A DNA stretch of 64,000 nucleotides from positions 71,043,118-71,107,117 of the forward strand of contig CP092881.1 of assembly GCA_030710605.1 (NCBI GenBank), written 5' to 3'. This document shows positions 32,951 through 43,457 of the stretch, piece after piece (the first letter of the stretch is position 1; each line of letters begins with the position of its first letter). The DNA is from Cordylochernes scorpioides. Taxonomy: Eukaryota > Arthropoda > Arachnida > Pseudoscorpiones > Chernetidae. A program made the position numbers and the translations under genes. The notes under the pieces were generated by a model. It saw nothing but the letters and a program-made list of their open reading frames with translations. It was not told where the DNA came from and did not search any database.

Positions 32951-33899
32951 CAAGGTATGTCCCATTTTTCTATTATGTCATTCATGGTGTCAAAATGTTT
33001 TCCTTTTAATACTGCTTTAAGTTTGGGGAACAGGAAAAAGTCATTTGGTGCGATGTCTGGGGAATAGGGTGGTTGAGGTAGGATTTGCGTCCCGTTTTTC
33101 GCCAAAAAACTCGTCACAAGTGCGCTGTGTGAGGAAGGGCATTGTCATGGTGTAGGATCCAGTCACTATTAGTCCATTTTTCTGGCCTTTTTTTTTCGAA
33201 TCGCTTCCTTCAGACAGCGAAGAATGCCCAAATACATTTCCTTGAAAACTGTTTGGCCTGCAGGAAGATACTCGTGATGAACAATGCCCTAGTTATCCAA
33301 AAAAGCGACCGAAGCACCTTGTTTCTGGATTTCAATATCCTGGATTTTTGGGTCTAGGCTTACCCTGACCTCTCCACTCGGCAGATTGACGTTTGGTTTC
33401 AGGGTCATAGCCATTGACCCATGTCGCGTCGCCTGTTATTATTTTGTCTTTATATTCCGGATCCGTTCTTGTCATTTCCAACATGTCCTCACAGGTTGCA
33501 AGCCGACACAGTTTTTGCTCATTAGTGAGGAATCTTTGGATAAATTTTGCAGGAGTCTTTTTGAGCTTCAAATCTTCGGTTACGATTCTTCCAATCGTTG
33601 TTTTAGAGATCCCTGTGTCTTGCTCTATCTCCAGCAAAGTGGTTCGAGAATTTCTTTTATCAAAAAGGTGATTTTTTGCACATTTTCATCAGTTCTTTGA
33701 AATATTGGGCGTCCTTGACGAGGATCAACTTCAATGGGAATTCTGATAGCTTTAAATATATAATGCCATTCAAAAACAGTTGTTCTCTTTGGGCCTCATT
33801 GGGGAATTATTTATTTAGCATTTCAAAAGTTTCGGTTGCTGATATTTGAAGTTTCACACAAAATTCTATGCAAATCCTCTGCTTCAATTTTTGTTCCAT
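32951..33899 (-). pseudogene. Mariner (DD34D) transposase, truncated
   Basis: The start ATG is at 33897-33899 (MEQKLKQRICIEF). The segments TGDATWVNGYDPETK (first D), HDNA-type DNALPHTAHL and YSPDIAPNDFFLFPKL (third D) are mariner signatures. Breaks: a stop near 33810, a frameshift near 33650 and another near 33110. After NDFFLFPKL only about 20 residues remain before the terminal repeat, so the usual C-terminus of about 50 residues appears deleted. The third-motif frame runs directly into the inverted repeat. Confidence 0.85.
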
Positions 33900-34094
33900 C
33901 GTAAAATCGCCGCAGCGCTAGGTGTAACCTTTAAATAAATTAGAATGACTTTGGCGCGCGTGCACGTACCGCCTCGATATTGGTCCCACCGTGTTGCCAG
34001 ATATTTTTTCTATAATAAACAGTCATATTTATTTACATTTTTCATTTATTCATTTTTTATGGACCCAGTCCGGGAACTTATGGGACATATCTTG
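32951..34094 (-). mobile_element. Mariner transposon nested in the maT-like element
   Basis: The ends CAAGGTATGTCCCAT and CAAGATATGTCCCAT (reading inward) match over about 15 bases and are flanked by TA at 32949-32950 and 34095-34096. Length 1144 bp. It must be younger than the maT-like element it interrupts. Confidence 0.85.
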
Positions 34095-34136
34095 TATTTT
34101 ATTAGCCAATAGGACATAGATTTTAAATATATACAA

Positions 34137-35178
34137 TTATTCAAAATGTCTTCCCTTATTTTTGACACAGGATCTCAAACGTTCGGGCCACTGATCTATG
34201 GCGGCACGCACCTTTTCTAAGGGTATTTCTTTCATTGCTCTCACCAATGCTGATTTAAAGTGATCCAAATTACGATATCTTTTAGAGCACACCTTCTCCT
34301 CTAAATATGCCCACAAAATGTAATCAAGGGAGTTTAAATCAGGGCTTCCAGAGAGCCATTCATTGGCCTTTATGAACTCCGGAACATTCGTCTCCAACCA
34401 TTGTTGAGTAGACTTAGCTTTGTGAGCAGGAGCTGAATCTTGTTGAAATATCTAATGTTCTCCATCAAACATTTTTGTATTCAGAGGCTTTACTATTTGT
34501 TCCAAAATATCTTTTTGATAGTTTTTAGCTGTAGTTTTTACCCCTTTGGCATAGAAGTGGAGATCTGTTACACCTTGGTAGCTAACTCCCCACCAAACCA
34601 TGACAGAAGAAGGATGGTGCCGTTTTTCAAGTCTTCTGACTTTTAAAGAAGCTTCTAGAGAGCTACGAGCATATATCCTATCATTCTGACAATGAATGTT
34701 TTCCTCGACAGTGAAAATTTTCTCGTCTGTGAAAAGGATTCTCTCATTCCACTGACCATCATGCCGAGCCAACAACATCTTTGATCTAACCCTTCTAATA
34801 TCTCTAAGAGCAGGGGTTATCAAATGACCTGTGCGTCGTTTGAAAGCTCTCAGTCCAAGGTCTTCGTTGATTATCCTAGAAACTGTTCTTGGAGATAAAT
34901 TCATCTGCTTTGCTAAGATCTTTTGTTTGCGACGTGGGTTTCGACGAATTCTTTCGCGAATGGCTTTTATAGCTGCTTGCGTTCGTTGTACGCGCGGTCG
35001 ACCAGATCTTTCAAGGTCATTAATAGTGCCAGTCTTGTTGAACCTTTCAATGGTTCGATAAACAAATTGGCGCGTAATATTCGAATTTTGTAAAAGTTTA
35101 AAAATAGATGAAGGACTTTGGCCTACCTTATGTAAAGGCTATTACAGCTATACGGTTTTCTTTAACACCCCAATCCAT
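34137..35178 (-). pseudogene. maT-like DD37D transposase
   Basis: The start ATG is at 35176-35178 (MDWGVKEN). The N-terminal helix-turn-helix region has RTIERFNKTGT, the RSGRPRV linker and a second helix region with LSPRTVSRIIN. Catalytic segments: LFTDEKIFT (first D), QQDSAPAH (second D) and SPDLNSLDYILW (third D). Counting from QQD to SLD gives 37 residues between, hence DD37D. Breaks: a frameshift near 35120 and an in-frame TAG at about 34444-34446, just before the QQD block. The enzyme would cut and paste the element at TA sites. Confidence 0.85.
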
Positions 35179-35332
35179 TATCAAAAAACAAATATATTCC
35201 GACTTTTTTTCTAAACACGTGTGCACGAGATATTTAAATAACAACTATACTGTATTTTGAATAATTCACGCGGTCAAATTAAAATTTTTATCACTGATTT
35301 GGTTTTGTAACAATATTTATGGCTAGACTAAG

Positions 35333-35454
35333 TATATATATATTTTCAATTTCTAAATAGATAAATGAATAAGCAGATTTTTTGAGACTAACTTCAGGTT
35401 GACACAGCTGAAATTAAATAGAACTTTAAAAAAATTACTTCTACCTGGTTATCG
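35333..35454. other. AT-rich spacer
   Basis: No feature seen between the transposon and the next hairpin repeat. Confidence 0.4.
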
Positions 35455-36019
35455 GGCACCACGACGACCAAAAATAATTGGTCATTAAGGCATCCTGAAA
35501 AATCATGAAACGGGTAGTTAAGGCCAGAATTGAGTGAGAGCGCTACAAAATGTGAAAAAATAGTACAAATGTAATATTGGACTGGGATAAGGTGCATAAA
35601 TTAAGAAAAAGGGATCTACTTATCGTGCAACTGAAAGTTGCTGAAGGCTTGCGCCATCTATCGGAATAAATATCAACTATTCTCGTTGATTATCAAGCAA
35701 TTCTGGCCTTAACTACCCGTTTCATGATTTTTCAGGATGCCTTAATGACTAATTATTTTAGGTCGTCGAGGTACAGCTTGCACCACGCTGATGAGGGCCA
35801 ACAGCCCGAAACGCGTCCGTGGTTAGCTTTTCTTGATTAATCAAGAATGGGTATCTGGCCAATTCTGGAATAATTAAAAATCAACGAGAATAGTTGATAT
35901 TTATTCCGATAGATGGCGCAAGCCATCAGCAACTTTCAGTTGCACGATAAGTAGATGCCTTTTTCTTAATTTATGCACCTTATCCCAGTACAATATTACA
36001 TTTGTACTATTTTTTCACA
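35455..36019. repeat. Family 1 complex palindrome with ribozyme
   Basis: Outer arms 35551-35690 and about 35880-36019 are inverted repeats (TGTGAAAAAATAGTACAAAT at the left, its complement ending at 36019). A second inverted pair, 35455-35540 and 35690-35770 (CTTAACTACCCGTTTCATGA), is interleaved. The ribozyme lies at 35782-35823, between the arms. No protein is encoded. Confidence 0.8.
35782..35823 (+). ncRNA. Hammerhead ribozyme, family 1, intact core
   Basis: ACCACG, CTGATGA (35788-35794), GGGC-CAACA-GCCC, GAA, ACGCGT, C, CGTGGT. It is identical in all core positions to the 26910-26951 copy on the opposite strand. The GTC cleavage triplet ends at 35817. The best copy for a structure or activity check. 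Confidence 0.85.
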
Positions 36020-36064
36020 CCTTAATAAAAGTTAGCGTTTAACCAACTGAAATATTGGTAAAAT
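36016..36064 (+). ncRNA. Hammerhead-like motif, family 4 (decayed)
   Basis: ACCTTAATAA, stem GTTAGC..ACCAAC, GAAATATTGGT. Core G5 has changed to A and stem II is damaged. It abuts the family 1 palindrome. Confidence 0.45.
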
Positions 36065-36154
36065 AAATGATATTTTGATCCAATATATACCTTTTTCCTA
36101 TGTAAAATATATTGGTAACAACTTATCATAAGCAAGTTTCTGTTTATCTCTAAC

Positions 36155-36325
36155 CCCAACCATACCAGCGAGTGCAAGTAACCAAACGGGGCTCTGGCAC
36201 ATTCGTAAGTGCAAAGTCGAACTGTTTTTCACATGTGTAGACATGTGGTGGACTTACATTAAAAGCAGTCGCTAACTACCCACCATGATTATCATGGCCA
36301 GTACCACGTGTATTAGGGATAAAAA
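36155..36325 (+). repeat. S2 SINE, 5'-truncated
   Basis: Matches the S2 body from CCAGCGAGTGCAAGTAACCA to CCACGTGTATTAGGGATAAA; the tRNA head is missing. Confidence 0.65.
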
Positions 36326-37162
36326 AATATATTTTTTCGGTACTGTATCACTTGAAGCATCTTGGTAGTATGAATATACGAAACTTGTTGAAAAATGTAG
36401 ATCATGTTTGACTACCACACTTATTTCGACTACTTAGTTCGACTATTACTTATATCTCAGGTTCTCACACTATTTCTTATCAACATCAATATATCAACTC
36501 TCCCACACAACACACATACAGTACTGGACACGTGTGTCCGACAGTGTCAATTAAACAACTGTACGTATCTTGACACATTAGCCATTCTCGTCTGCCGGAA
36601 TACCAAATGAACGCAAGCCTCATTTAGCCTCCACCCCAGCCTGTTAATGACCTCTAACGAGAATAAATTCTGAGAGTTATCTGGGAACGAGAATAAACAG
36701 TTTCAACTTTTATGATTATTTTAAAACAACTGGTCCCGCTGGTAATGTAGGGAATATTTTCTGGGCAGGCGATAAAAGTTTATTTATGGCGTCTGCCATT
36801 CTTTTTATATGTATATTATATCGTTATGTAATTATCGTGTATATTATTTGGTGAAGTGGTTTTGTTGCATGTTTGCTTTTATATACGTTTTATTTTAATG
36901 TGCTTTACTCTTTTTTTTAACTTTATACGATTTTTTTATTCGGCGTGAAGTATTTTATTTCGAATACGTGGCATGTAAATTAAACGGAATGGTTTAAACG
37001 CAGTTATATTAACACTATTTTCGTTTTTTTTCTTCTTCTTTTATTTTCATCTCAGAAATGTACATTTTATATAAAACATGGAAATATATTATGATACTCA
37101 TTCAGTCAGAATGAAAAATATTGCATGTGTTTAAAATTTGGGCAGCTTTTCTCTATATATAT
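36326..37162. other. Spacer, includes unique non-coding block
   Basis: 36600-36800 is unique and contains TTTATTTATGGC and TAATGTAGGG words of the homeodomain-site type. No open frame of note. The function is unknown. Confidence 0.3.
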
Positions 37163-37300
37163 TGCCACGTGGAAAATTAGGGAAGACCAACTTCGGGGAT
37201 AAGACAGCAATTTATTTCAGGCAAGAACAAACTATCAATGGTGAACAAAAGATAAGCCACGAGGGAAATTTACAGAGTAGCAAGATATAAACATAAGAAT
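37163..37300 (+). repeat. LTR-A copy
   Basis: Starts TGCCACGTGGAAAATTAGGG and runs through AACTTCGG, CAGCAATTTATTTCAGGCAA, ending near GTAGCAAGATATAAACA. It begins with TG and plausibly ends with CA. No internal region is attached. Confidence 0.6.
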
Positions 37301-37436
37301 GACCACTCTGTTAATAAAAATAATAAAATTAATAAATACTTTGTTAGAGTATTTAGGAAAGTGTTAACAATTTAAATTTTCATACACACACATACAGCTG
37401 TCCATTCAATGAAATAATCCATTTTATAAATTTTGA

Positions 37437-37593
37437 GTAAAATTAATCAGACCTCCAGGCAAAAGTATCTTTTCAAATAATTTTTATTCTCTAGCTTGTT
37501 TCCTCCTGTAGTAAGGTGTCCGTGCCCGAGAGGGAGAATAAAAATGTTTTGAAAATATACTTTTCCCTGGAGGTCTGATTAATTTTACTCGAC
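37437..37593. repeat. Family 3-type hairpin with decayed motif
   Basis: The arms AAAATTAATCAGACCTCCAG and CTGGAGGTCTGATTAATTTT are exact inverted repeats. The centre CTCCTGTAGTAAGG..CCCGAGAGG looks like a decayed family 3 core. Confidence 0.6.
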
Positions 37594-37835
37594 ATACAGT
37601 TTTATTAAGACTTAGGTCTTATACAGATTCACCACAGGAAGAAAGGAAGTATAGATGAAGATCCTATACTCCAGGGAGCACAGAACTCAACAACAGCCTA
37701 CAGGTTCGACGTATGTCCATTGCCTACACGTTCCTTCGTGCATACGTCAAGGTTAGCGTATCAGTGGAAAAGGCGAGTGTTGAATCAGCCGTGTTCTATA
37801 GGAAATTGATTCATAAAAAAGAGGTCGCCTTCCCG
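37594..37835 (-). repeat. LTR-B copy
   Basis: Minus-strand relative of 42165-42390: GAATCTGTATAAGACCTAAG, AATAAAACTG (polyadenylation signal context), GACGTATGCACGAAGGAACG. No internal region is attached. Confidence 0.55.
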
Positions 37836-38040
37836 GGAAAATATATGCTAAAACTAAGAGCCATCTATCGAATGTCTTTGCAAACTAGCGGATTCAGTTC
37901 AGTGACAATATCACGACATCAGCTTTGGCCCCACTCAGTTTGCCAAACCTGGTGTCGTGGCTTTGTCACCGACCCGATTCCGCTTGTTTGCTAGACAGTC
38001 AATAGATGGAACTTTTGCGTCTATTTTTCTAGGAGAAGGA
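37836..38040. repeat. Family 2 MITE remnant
   Basis: Shares GTCGTGGCTTTGTCACCGAC, AGTCAATAGATGG and AGGAGAAGG with the 14 kb and 51.7 kb copies, but the ribozyme segment is missing. Confidence 0.5.
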
Positions 38041-38478
38041 ATTTCTATTTTCAAGGATTTAGATTGACGTTGCCTGGTTGGAGATGGCTTGAACTGTTAA
38101 TTTGGAAGAATGAAAGAGGAAATCAGGGATAATATTCCAAAGCCTGAGTGGTAATGTATTTATCAACAACTACAAAAAAACATTTTTAAGAACACTCATT
38201 CTTTACAGGATTCTTCCAGATGTGTAAACAGAATTTATATTTATATTATTTGTATATTTATAAATGAAAAAACAATAGAAAAAAAAAGATAAGTGGGTCA
38301 GGTGTTGATATTAAAAATAAAAAGTAAAAAAAATTAAAAAGGCATCTCCTGACCACGAGCACATGTGCTTTTTAGATGGCAGAGCGCCATCTAGTGGAGC
38401 AAAAATAAACTAAACGTTTATTTAGCTTGCTCCGTGATATTTGGCCAACCCAATTTCTTGATTCATCAAGAAAAGCCA

Positions 38479-38520
38479 TCCACGAACGCGTGTCGCGCTG
38501 TTGGCGCTCGTCAGCGTGGA
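38479..38520 (-). ncRNA. Hammerhead-like motif, family 1, core mutated
   Basis: TCCACG, CTGACGA, stem II GCGC-CAACA-GCGC, then GACA where GAAA is required, ACGCGT, T, CGTGGA. The stem II change keeps all pairs relative to GGGC/GCCC. The GACA change should abolish activity. Confidence 0.7.
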
Positions 38521-38739
38521 GAAGGCTGTAACCACTGCGACCAAAAAAGAATTTTGGTCCCAATGGCTTCTTGAGAAATCAGAAAATGGGTATTTAAGGC
38601 CAAATTAGCGTAAAGACACTTAACACATGAAAAAACAATAGAAAAAAAAAACTAAATTGGCCTTAAATACCCATTTTCTGATTTCTCAAGAAGCCATTGG
38701 GACCAAAATTATTTTTTGGTCGCAGTGGTTACAGCCTTC

Positions 38740-38781
38740 TCCACGCTGACGAGCGCCAACAGCGCAAAACGCGTTCGTGGA
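38740..38781 (+). ncRNA. Hammerhead-like motif, family 1, core mutated
   Basis: TCCACG, CTGACGA, GCGC-CAACA-GCGC, then AAAA in place of GAAA (G12 lost), ACGCGT, T, CGTGGA. It carries the same compensated stem II as the other arm but an independent core mutation. Confidence 0.7.
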
Positions 38782-38920
38782 TGGCTTTTCTTGATTAATC
38801 AAGAAATTGGATTGGCCAAATATCACGGAGCAAGCTAAATAAACGTTTAGTTTATTTTTGCTTCACTAGATGGCGCTCTGCCATCTGAAAAGCACATGTG
38901 CTCGTAGTCAGGAGATGCCT

Positions 38921-39029
38921 TTTTTTATTTTTAATATTTATAAATGTATGAAATTCTGCTGTCCTCAAAGTTCATGTCCAGAGTTAATCTAAAATACACA
39001 TTCAAAGAGTATTGCATCAGTATCACTTA
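38921..39029. other. Spacer
   Basis: No feature seen. Confidence 0.35.
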
Positions 39030-39165
39030 AAAGGGAGATAAAAAAATGCAATATAACAGCGGTATGGTAGATTAAACTGGCGAAACCGATGGGAGGGTTC
39101 ACCACGAGCCAGGCCCTCCCATTAAATTTCCCATTGCAGTAAGGGCAGTAGAAGTTGTTTATTTT
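39030..39165 (+). repeat. GGGAGGGCT hairpin family fragment
   Basis: AAACTGGCGAAACCGATGGG, GAGGGTTCACCACGAGCCAGG and TTGCAGTAAGGGCAGTAGAA. The pair CTGGC/GCCAG differs from TTGGC/GCCAA at 6.4 kb by a compensated change. Confidence 0.55.
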
Positions 39166-40400
39166 TAAAAAGAATCTTACGTGTCTAAAATAGTTTCGAA
39201 TTTTCAAGACAGAAGTAAACATAGAAGTTATTTACAGAAAGTGGAGAATAACATCGACAACTCTTTAAGTTGGATCCAATAACTATGTTGCGCCTATTGT
39301 CTGTGTTGTTTTCCAGAATTTGCGAGAAGCTAAGGTTTGAAGGACTATCTGAAAGAACTGTAAGTTAAAAAGCCAAATGTTGGTGGTTGGTTCTTTGGAA
39401 AGAATTGGATGTAGTTTGTTTCAAAATGAAGATGGCGGCTGAATGGTGCTGTGTCATGTCGTCTTACTTCAATTTCACCATTTAACATTTCTGATTCATA
39501 GGTTAAATATGACACATTCAAACTTTTTTATAATTTGAATTTATTTCTCAACAAAGAGATAAATTCAAAATCAGATAATACTTTTGAAATATTTCGCAAT
39601 AGAAACCCATTTTAAATAATAAATCCTACGCTAATTTCGAAATTATTTGCAAAGGTTATGTGTGAAGAGTAAATTAACAGTGTGACAAATGTAGGTTTTA
39701 CATGCAAAAAACCGTGTAGCTTTTTTATAACTTATCGTTTATATGGAAGATTTATAAATATATATATATAATAAATAAATAGAGAGATATAATAGGATAA
39801 AAAAGATAGAAAACTCCAGCATAGCTTCGGCCGTTACGTTTCATAAGCTGGGTAGAAAATTTTAATGCTTAAACTATACTTTATTTTCAAAATTAGTGAA
39901 TCAAAATTTATAATATTTCATATAACTTCTTCCAAATTTACTCAATATATATATATGTGATACATAATCATATATATATATATATATATATATGTGGTAT
40001 ATATTTTCTCTCCAATGAAGTGTGAGATATATAACTCCGCTAACTAGCCGTAAATAATTTCTGGGCTAGTAAACCCGACGACTGTTTAGAAAACATTAAT
40101 TCCGCCAAATAAAATGATGCGATGAGAACAAATGACGTCATTAGCGGGACGTGGTTCGCCTGGCAACATTGGTCACGTGACTTCTCCACCAGCGCCCTCT
40201 GTGTTCTCTTGTGTCTTTTGGTTTAAAATTACAATTTACATATGTGTTTACATGAAATTTTACAGTGTCGTTGGCTATATTTCCAACATATATATACAAC
40301 CAATGATGAATTGATGAATACATCGGCAAATAGTTTCAAAGAAATAATTATTCAGTTTACAAACACACGACCATATAGCAAATAAAATCTCTTTTGCATC
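39166..40400. other. AT-rich spacer with (AT)n microsatellites
   Basis: AT runs lie near 39757-39770 and 39970-39994. 40020-40210 is GC-richer and unique. No gene seen. Confidence 0.4.
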
Positions 40401-40560
40401 TTCTTCTTCTTTCTTATCTCCACTCAATCACACTAAGGTATCAAGCTTGTAAAGCTTGAGACTTTTGATGGTGTCTCCCGGGGAAGAGTAGAGCTCATCA
40501 ATGGATGAGTCAATACAGTCAATAATGCGTCTTGGGATTGCAGGCTGAGAATTGCACTTT
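40401..40560 (-). pseudogene. 5'-truncated non-LTR 3' end with (GAA)n tail
   Basis: Minus-strand copy of the family at 23340 and 43458: CAATTCTCAGCCTGCAATCC, TTGACTCATCCATTGATGAG, ATTGAGTGGAGATAAG, then an AAGAAAGAAGAAGAAG tail at 40401-40417. Confidence 0.65.
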
Positions 40561-41059
40561 TCAATCTCTTTTGCATGATGACCTGCTATGCCAAATTATT
40601 GATATGATCCCTAGGAGAGTCCAAAACCACCGCATCCCAATTGTATTAATCCAAAGTGGAGACATTTGCCCCGATCTGGATCAGCCTAAAGATGACCAAG
40701 AAAATTCTTTGGATTTATGCATTCAAAAAATAGGTTTATGTTTTTCACACTAATATAATTTTCCTCCCATAATTAACATAGGAATATGTGAAGAATATTT
40801 AATTATAAACGATGTTTTACAATGAGTATATTTTAAACTTAAAATGCAAGTGTTTTAAAGCGAGAATCTTTCTTCTACAATCTTATATAAAAGAGACATC
40901 AACTATTTCTAAAACTGTTTGAATATATAGCGTGTTTATTTGATCTTAAATATACTTTAAGATATTTAAATATGATAGCTATTTAACGTATGAGGAGCAT
41001 ATATGATATATAGCTAATTTTAATTTCATTTTGTGTTAATTTCACAACAAATTACTCTG
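40561..41059. other. Spacer, no gene seen
   Basis: The open frame at 40532-40753 on the plus strand overlaps the antisense of the retroelement tail; it has no recognisable domain. Confidence 0.35.
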
Positions 41060-41165
41060 TAAAGTCAACCGCCAGATATCACGGCTTTCCATATATAAAC
41101 CATTGTTGCTGTTTTCCCGTTGGCCGGCTCAAATCTTTCTGAAGATATGTAAATGAGTAATATTT
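41060..41165 (+). repeat. LTR-C-like repeat with TATA box
   Basis: Shares about 105 bp with 47480-47590: CGCCAG..TCGCGGCTTTCC, TATATAA, CCCGTTGGCCGGCTCAAATC, GATATGTAAAT. The TATA-containing layout suggests an LTR or other retroelement promoter fragment. Confidence 0.45.
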
Positions 41166-41287
41166 TCTTTATTATTTTCACGCCTTGAATCAGGTAACCA
41201 TACCTTAATTTTTATCAGCACAATTAAAGCAAATAGTGATCTAAAATGTTTTTATTTATATTTTTCTAAGATGCCACGAATACAATA

Positions 41288-41545
41288 CACCAATACCTCG
41301 CTTTGCGTCGTTTCGTTTTTTGCGTTTTTTTTCGAAGTTGCGTCGCTGCTTAATTTTTACTGATTTTCACTGTGCGTCGTTAGATTTTCGAAGTTGCGTT
41401 GTTTTGGATTCGAGTCTTTGATTTTTTTTTTTTTCTTTTTCCTAAAATATGGCAACACCTTTGTTTTTGATTGCGCCTTCACATATTTTCACTTTGCGTC
41501 GTTTCAATTTGGAACGTAACCCCGACGCAAAGCGAGGTATGGGTG
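41288..41545 (-). mobile_element. TA-flanked MITE, CACCCATACCTCGC family
   Basis: Third copy, reversed. CACCAATACCTCGCTTTGCG at the left, CGCAAAGCGAGGTATGGGTG at the right, TA at both borders, 258 bp. Confidence 0.85.
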
Positions 41546-42164
41546 TACCATAAATAATCATGTGTTCTATACCGTTGACGCGAGGCCGCTAAAATTCTCA
41601 ATTAATTCAAAATCTCAATATTTAATATAACAGTAAACCTATAAATTATATTACTATATAAAACATATATTCAGAAATCAGTAACTCTATTAGTAAATTA
41701 TCCAGTCAAAATAAACTTGGCATTATGTGAAGGAGATTCACCCCGGTAGAGGTGCAACGGAGAGTGACGCACCTTTTTCACCAATAAAGGCCTCTCTCTC
41801 TTCATTAACTAATTGGTTAACCCGTTACTAATTAAAACCAACACACGTATGTAAACTCTCCTTCATCTTCGGCCGATATGTTGTTAATTATGAAGCCTTA
41901 TTTACCGTTCTTCTATTCTTCGCCTTTGTCTTTATTGTACAAGGCTCCACTCGTACACTTATTCTAGTACATTCTTCCTCTGTTTTAATTATATTAGTTC
42001 ATTAATTGGATTGAAAGCTGTTTTTACTTTTGCGTTAATCAATATTTTGAAGATTTTCACAAAAGTTCACACTTTGAAAGAAACTAAAAAAAAGTATTCT
42101 TGAAAGCCTGATATGTTCACCTTAATAAGAAAGACATCGGTAGAACACCATTTGGATGGATGGC
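41546..42164. other. Spacer, no gene seen
   Basis: Unique AT-rich sequence; no supported feature. Confidence 0.35.
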
Positions 42165-42390
42165 GAAGACTAGAACGCGGCTGATTCCACACTAGCCTGT
42201 TCAGTGATTTTCTAACGATGACGTATGCACGAAGGAACGTGTGGCCATTGGACATACGTCGGACCAGGAGGCTGTTGTTGGGTGCTGCTCTGCCTGGAGT
42301 ATAGGAGATCCATCTATTATTTCCTCCTATGGTGAATCTGTATAAGACCGCTGGTCTTAATAAAGCTTTGTGTGTGTGTGTTTTGGTAGA
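42165..42390 (+). repeat. LTR-B copy
   Basis: Contains GACGTATGCACGAAGGAACG, GGAGTATAGGAGATCC, GGTGAATCTGTATAAGACCG and a polyadenylation-type TTAATAAAGC followed by a GT-rich tract, the order expected in a retroviral-type LTR. Relatives at 37594-37835 and 21345. No internal region is attached. Confidence 0.55.
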
Positions 42391-42799
42391 ACACACATTA
42401 TTGTCTACATTGTATGAAGGCAACAACTTAAAATTTCATTTAGTTTGATATTTGCGTCGAGGATAAATTATATATAGGATAATTCTAATGATTCAGAATC
42501 CAAGAATTGTCTGGATTTTCACCTGGTGTGAGGGTTTGTAACCCAGACCTTCTACTACATATCTTTAAACTTATCGAAAAATGTTTATTAAAGAGCCTAA
42601 ACAACTTCTCAATTTGTCCTGGTATCCTATTTGAGAGTATTTTCATCTCTCGAAAGGGTTTGGGTCAATACTGCCGGGAGTATATTTCTCTCATCACACA
42701 AATTTGAACTCCTGTAAGACTTCAGTTTCTTCCATCGAGCAACAAGAGAGTGGCCCAATGAAAGAACTTATAAGAGCTGTTAATACAAAGGAATATTTA

Positions 42800-43060
42800 T
42801 ATGTAATTCTACTGTCCTAGAAGCTTATATCCATAGTTTTTTTAAATACCATTTCTAAGATTCCACCTTTCAGTCTAGCTAATAAAAGCTGAATGATCCA
42901 ATACAATATTAGAGCTCTAAAGAAGCGGTCTGGTAGATTAAAAATGGACGAAACCGCTGTGAGGATGGTATGAGCCAAGCCCTCCCAATATGTTTTCATC
43001 GCAGTAAGGACAGTAGAAGTTTGATATATTTCTGAGAAAGAAGCATTCTCGACCTGAAGT
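42800..43060 (+). repeat. GGGAGGGCT hairpin family copy, diverged
   Basis: Shares AGCTTATATCCATAG, AATACAATATTAGAGCTCTA, GAAGCGGTCTGGTAGATTAA and GCAGTAAGGACAGTAGAAGT with 6142-6509; the outer arms are not preserved. Confidence 0.6.
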
Positions 43061-43457
43061 TTTCATTTTTTATATATAAGAGTTGTGTATGACAGTTAGA
43101 AGACGGTGATCAGAGGTATTGTTGCTCAAACAAGCAATCCGATACAAGAATCCACTCGAGCGAGGAATTCCTGACACAATACGTAGAGTATAGACATTCC
43201 TGGCGAGGTCATCCATCTCCAGAGCTATTTATGTATCTACCTGTCTCTTGGCTCTGCCTTGTTATTGGCCGGCTTAAACAGACCTTCTCGCTTTGAATAG
43301 TGACCTCTCAATAGGGATTTAATTTCAGGGAAATGACTCGACTTCCAGAAAATAATGAAATTGGAAAAATCTAACATTTAAAATAAAAGAGGGCTTTCCT
43401 TAATGGAACTTAGAAGAACAATGTTATCAATTAGAAGAAGGTTTTTACTTTGAGTGT
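43061..43457. other. Spacer, no gene seen
   Basis: Unique sequence, no feature. Confidence 0.35.

Larger units (their letters stand above)
32862..35332 (-). mobile_element. DD37D (maT-like) Tc1/mariner transposon, interrupted
   Basis: Terminal inverted repeats of about 27 bp: CACAGTCTAGCCATAAATTC..GTTACAAA at 32862 and its complement ending GGCTAGACTAAG at 35332. TA borders both ends. Without the mariner at 32951-34094 the element is about 1.33 kb, the usual size. The transposase is at 34137-35178. The mariner sits at a TA in its 3' untranslated part. Confidence 0.85.
38341..38920. repeat. Family 1 giant palindrome with two inverted ribozymes
   Basis: Arms of about 270 bp (38341-38610 and 38655-38920) are near-perfect inverted repeats: GGCATCTCCTGACCACGAGC at the left, its counterpart ending GGAGATGCC at the right. 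Each arm holds a family 1 ribozyme, facing opposite ways. The outer flanks are A- and T-rich. A transcript of either strand would form a very long hairpin. Confidence 0.85.

Noticed and set aside
37713..37994. 93-residue plus-strand protein
   Set aside because: It lies on the antisense of LTR-B and runs into a family 2 remnant; no coding signal.
40532..40753. Host exon on the plus strand
   Set aside because: The frame starts inside the antisense of a retroelement tail and has no recognised domain.
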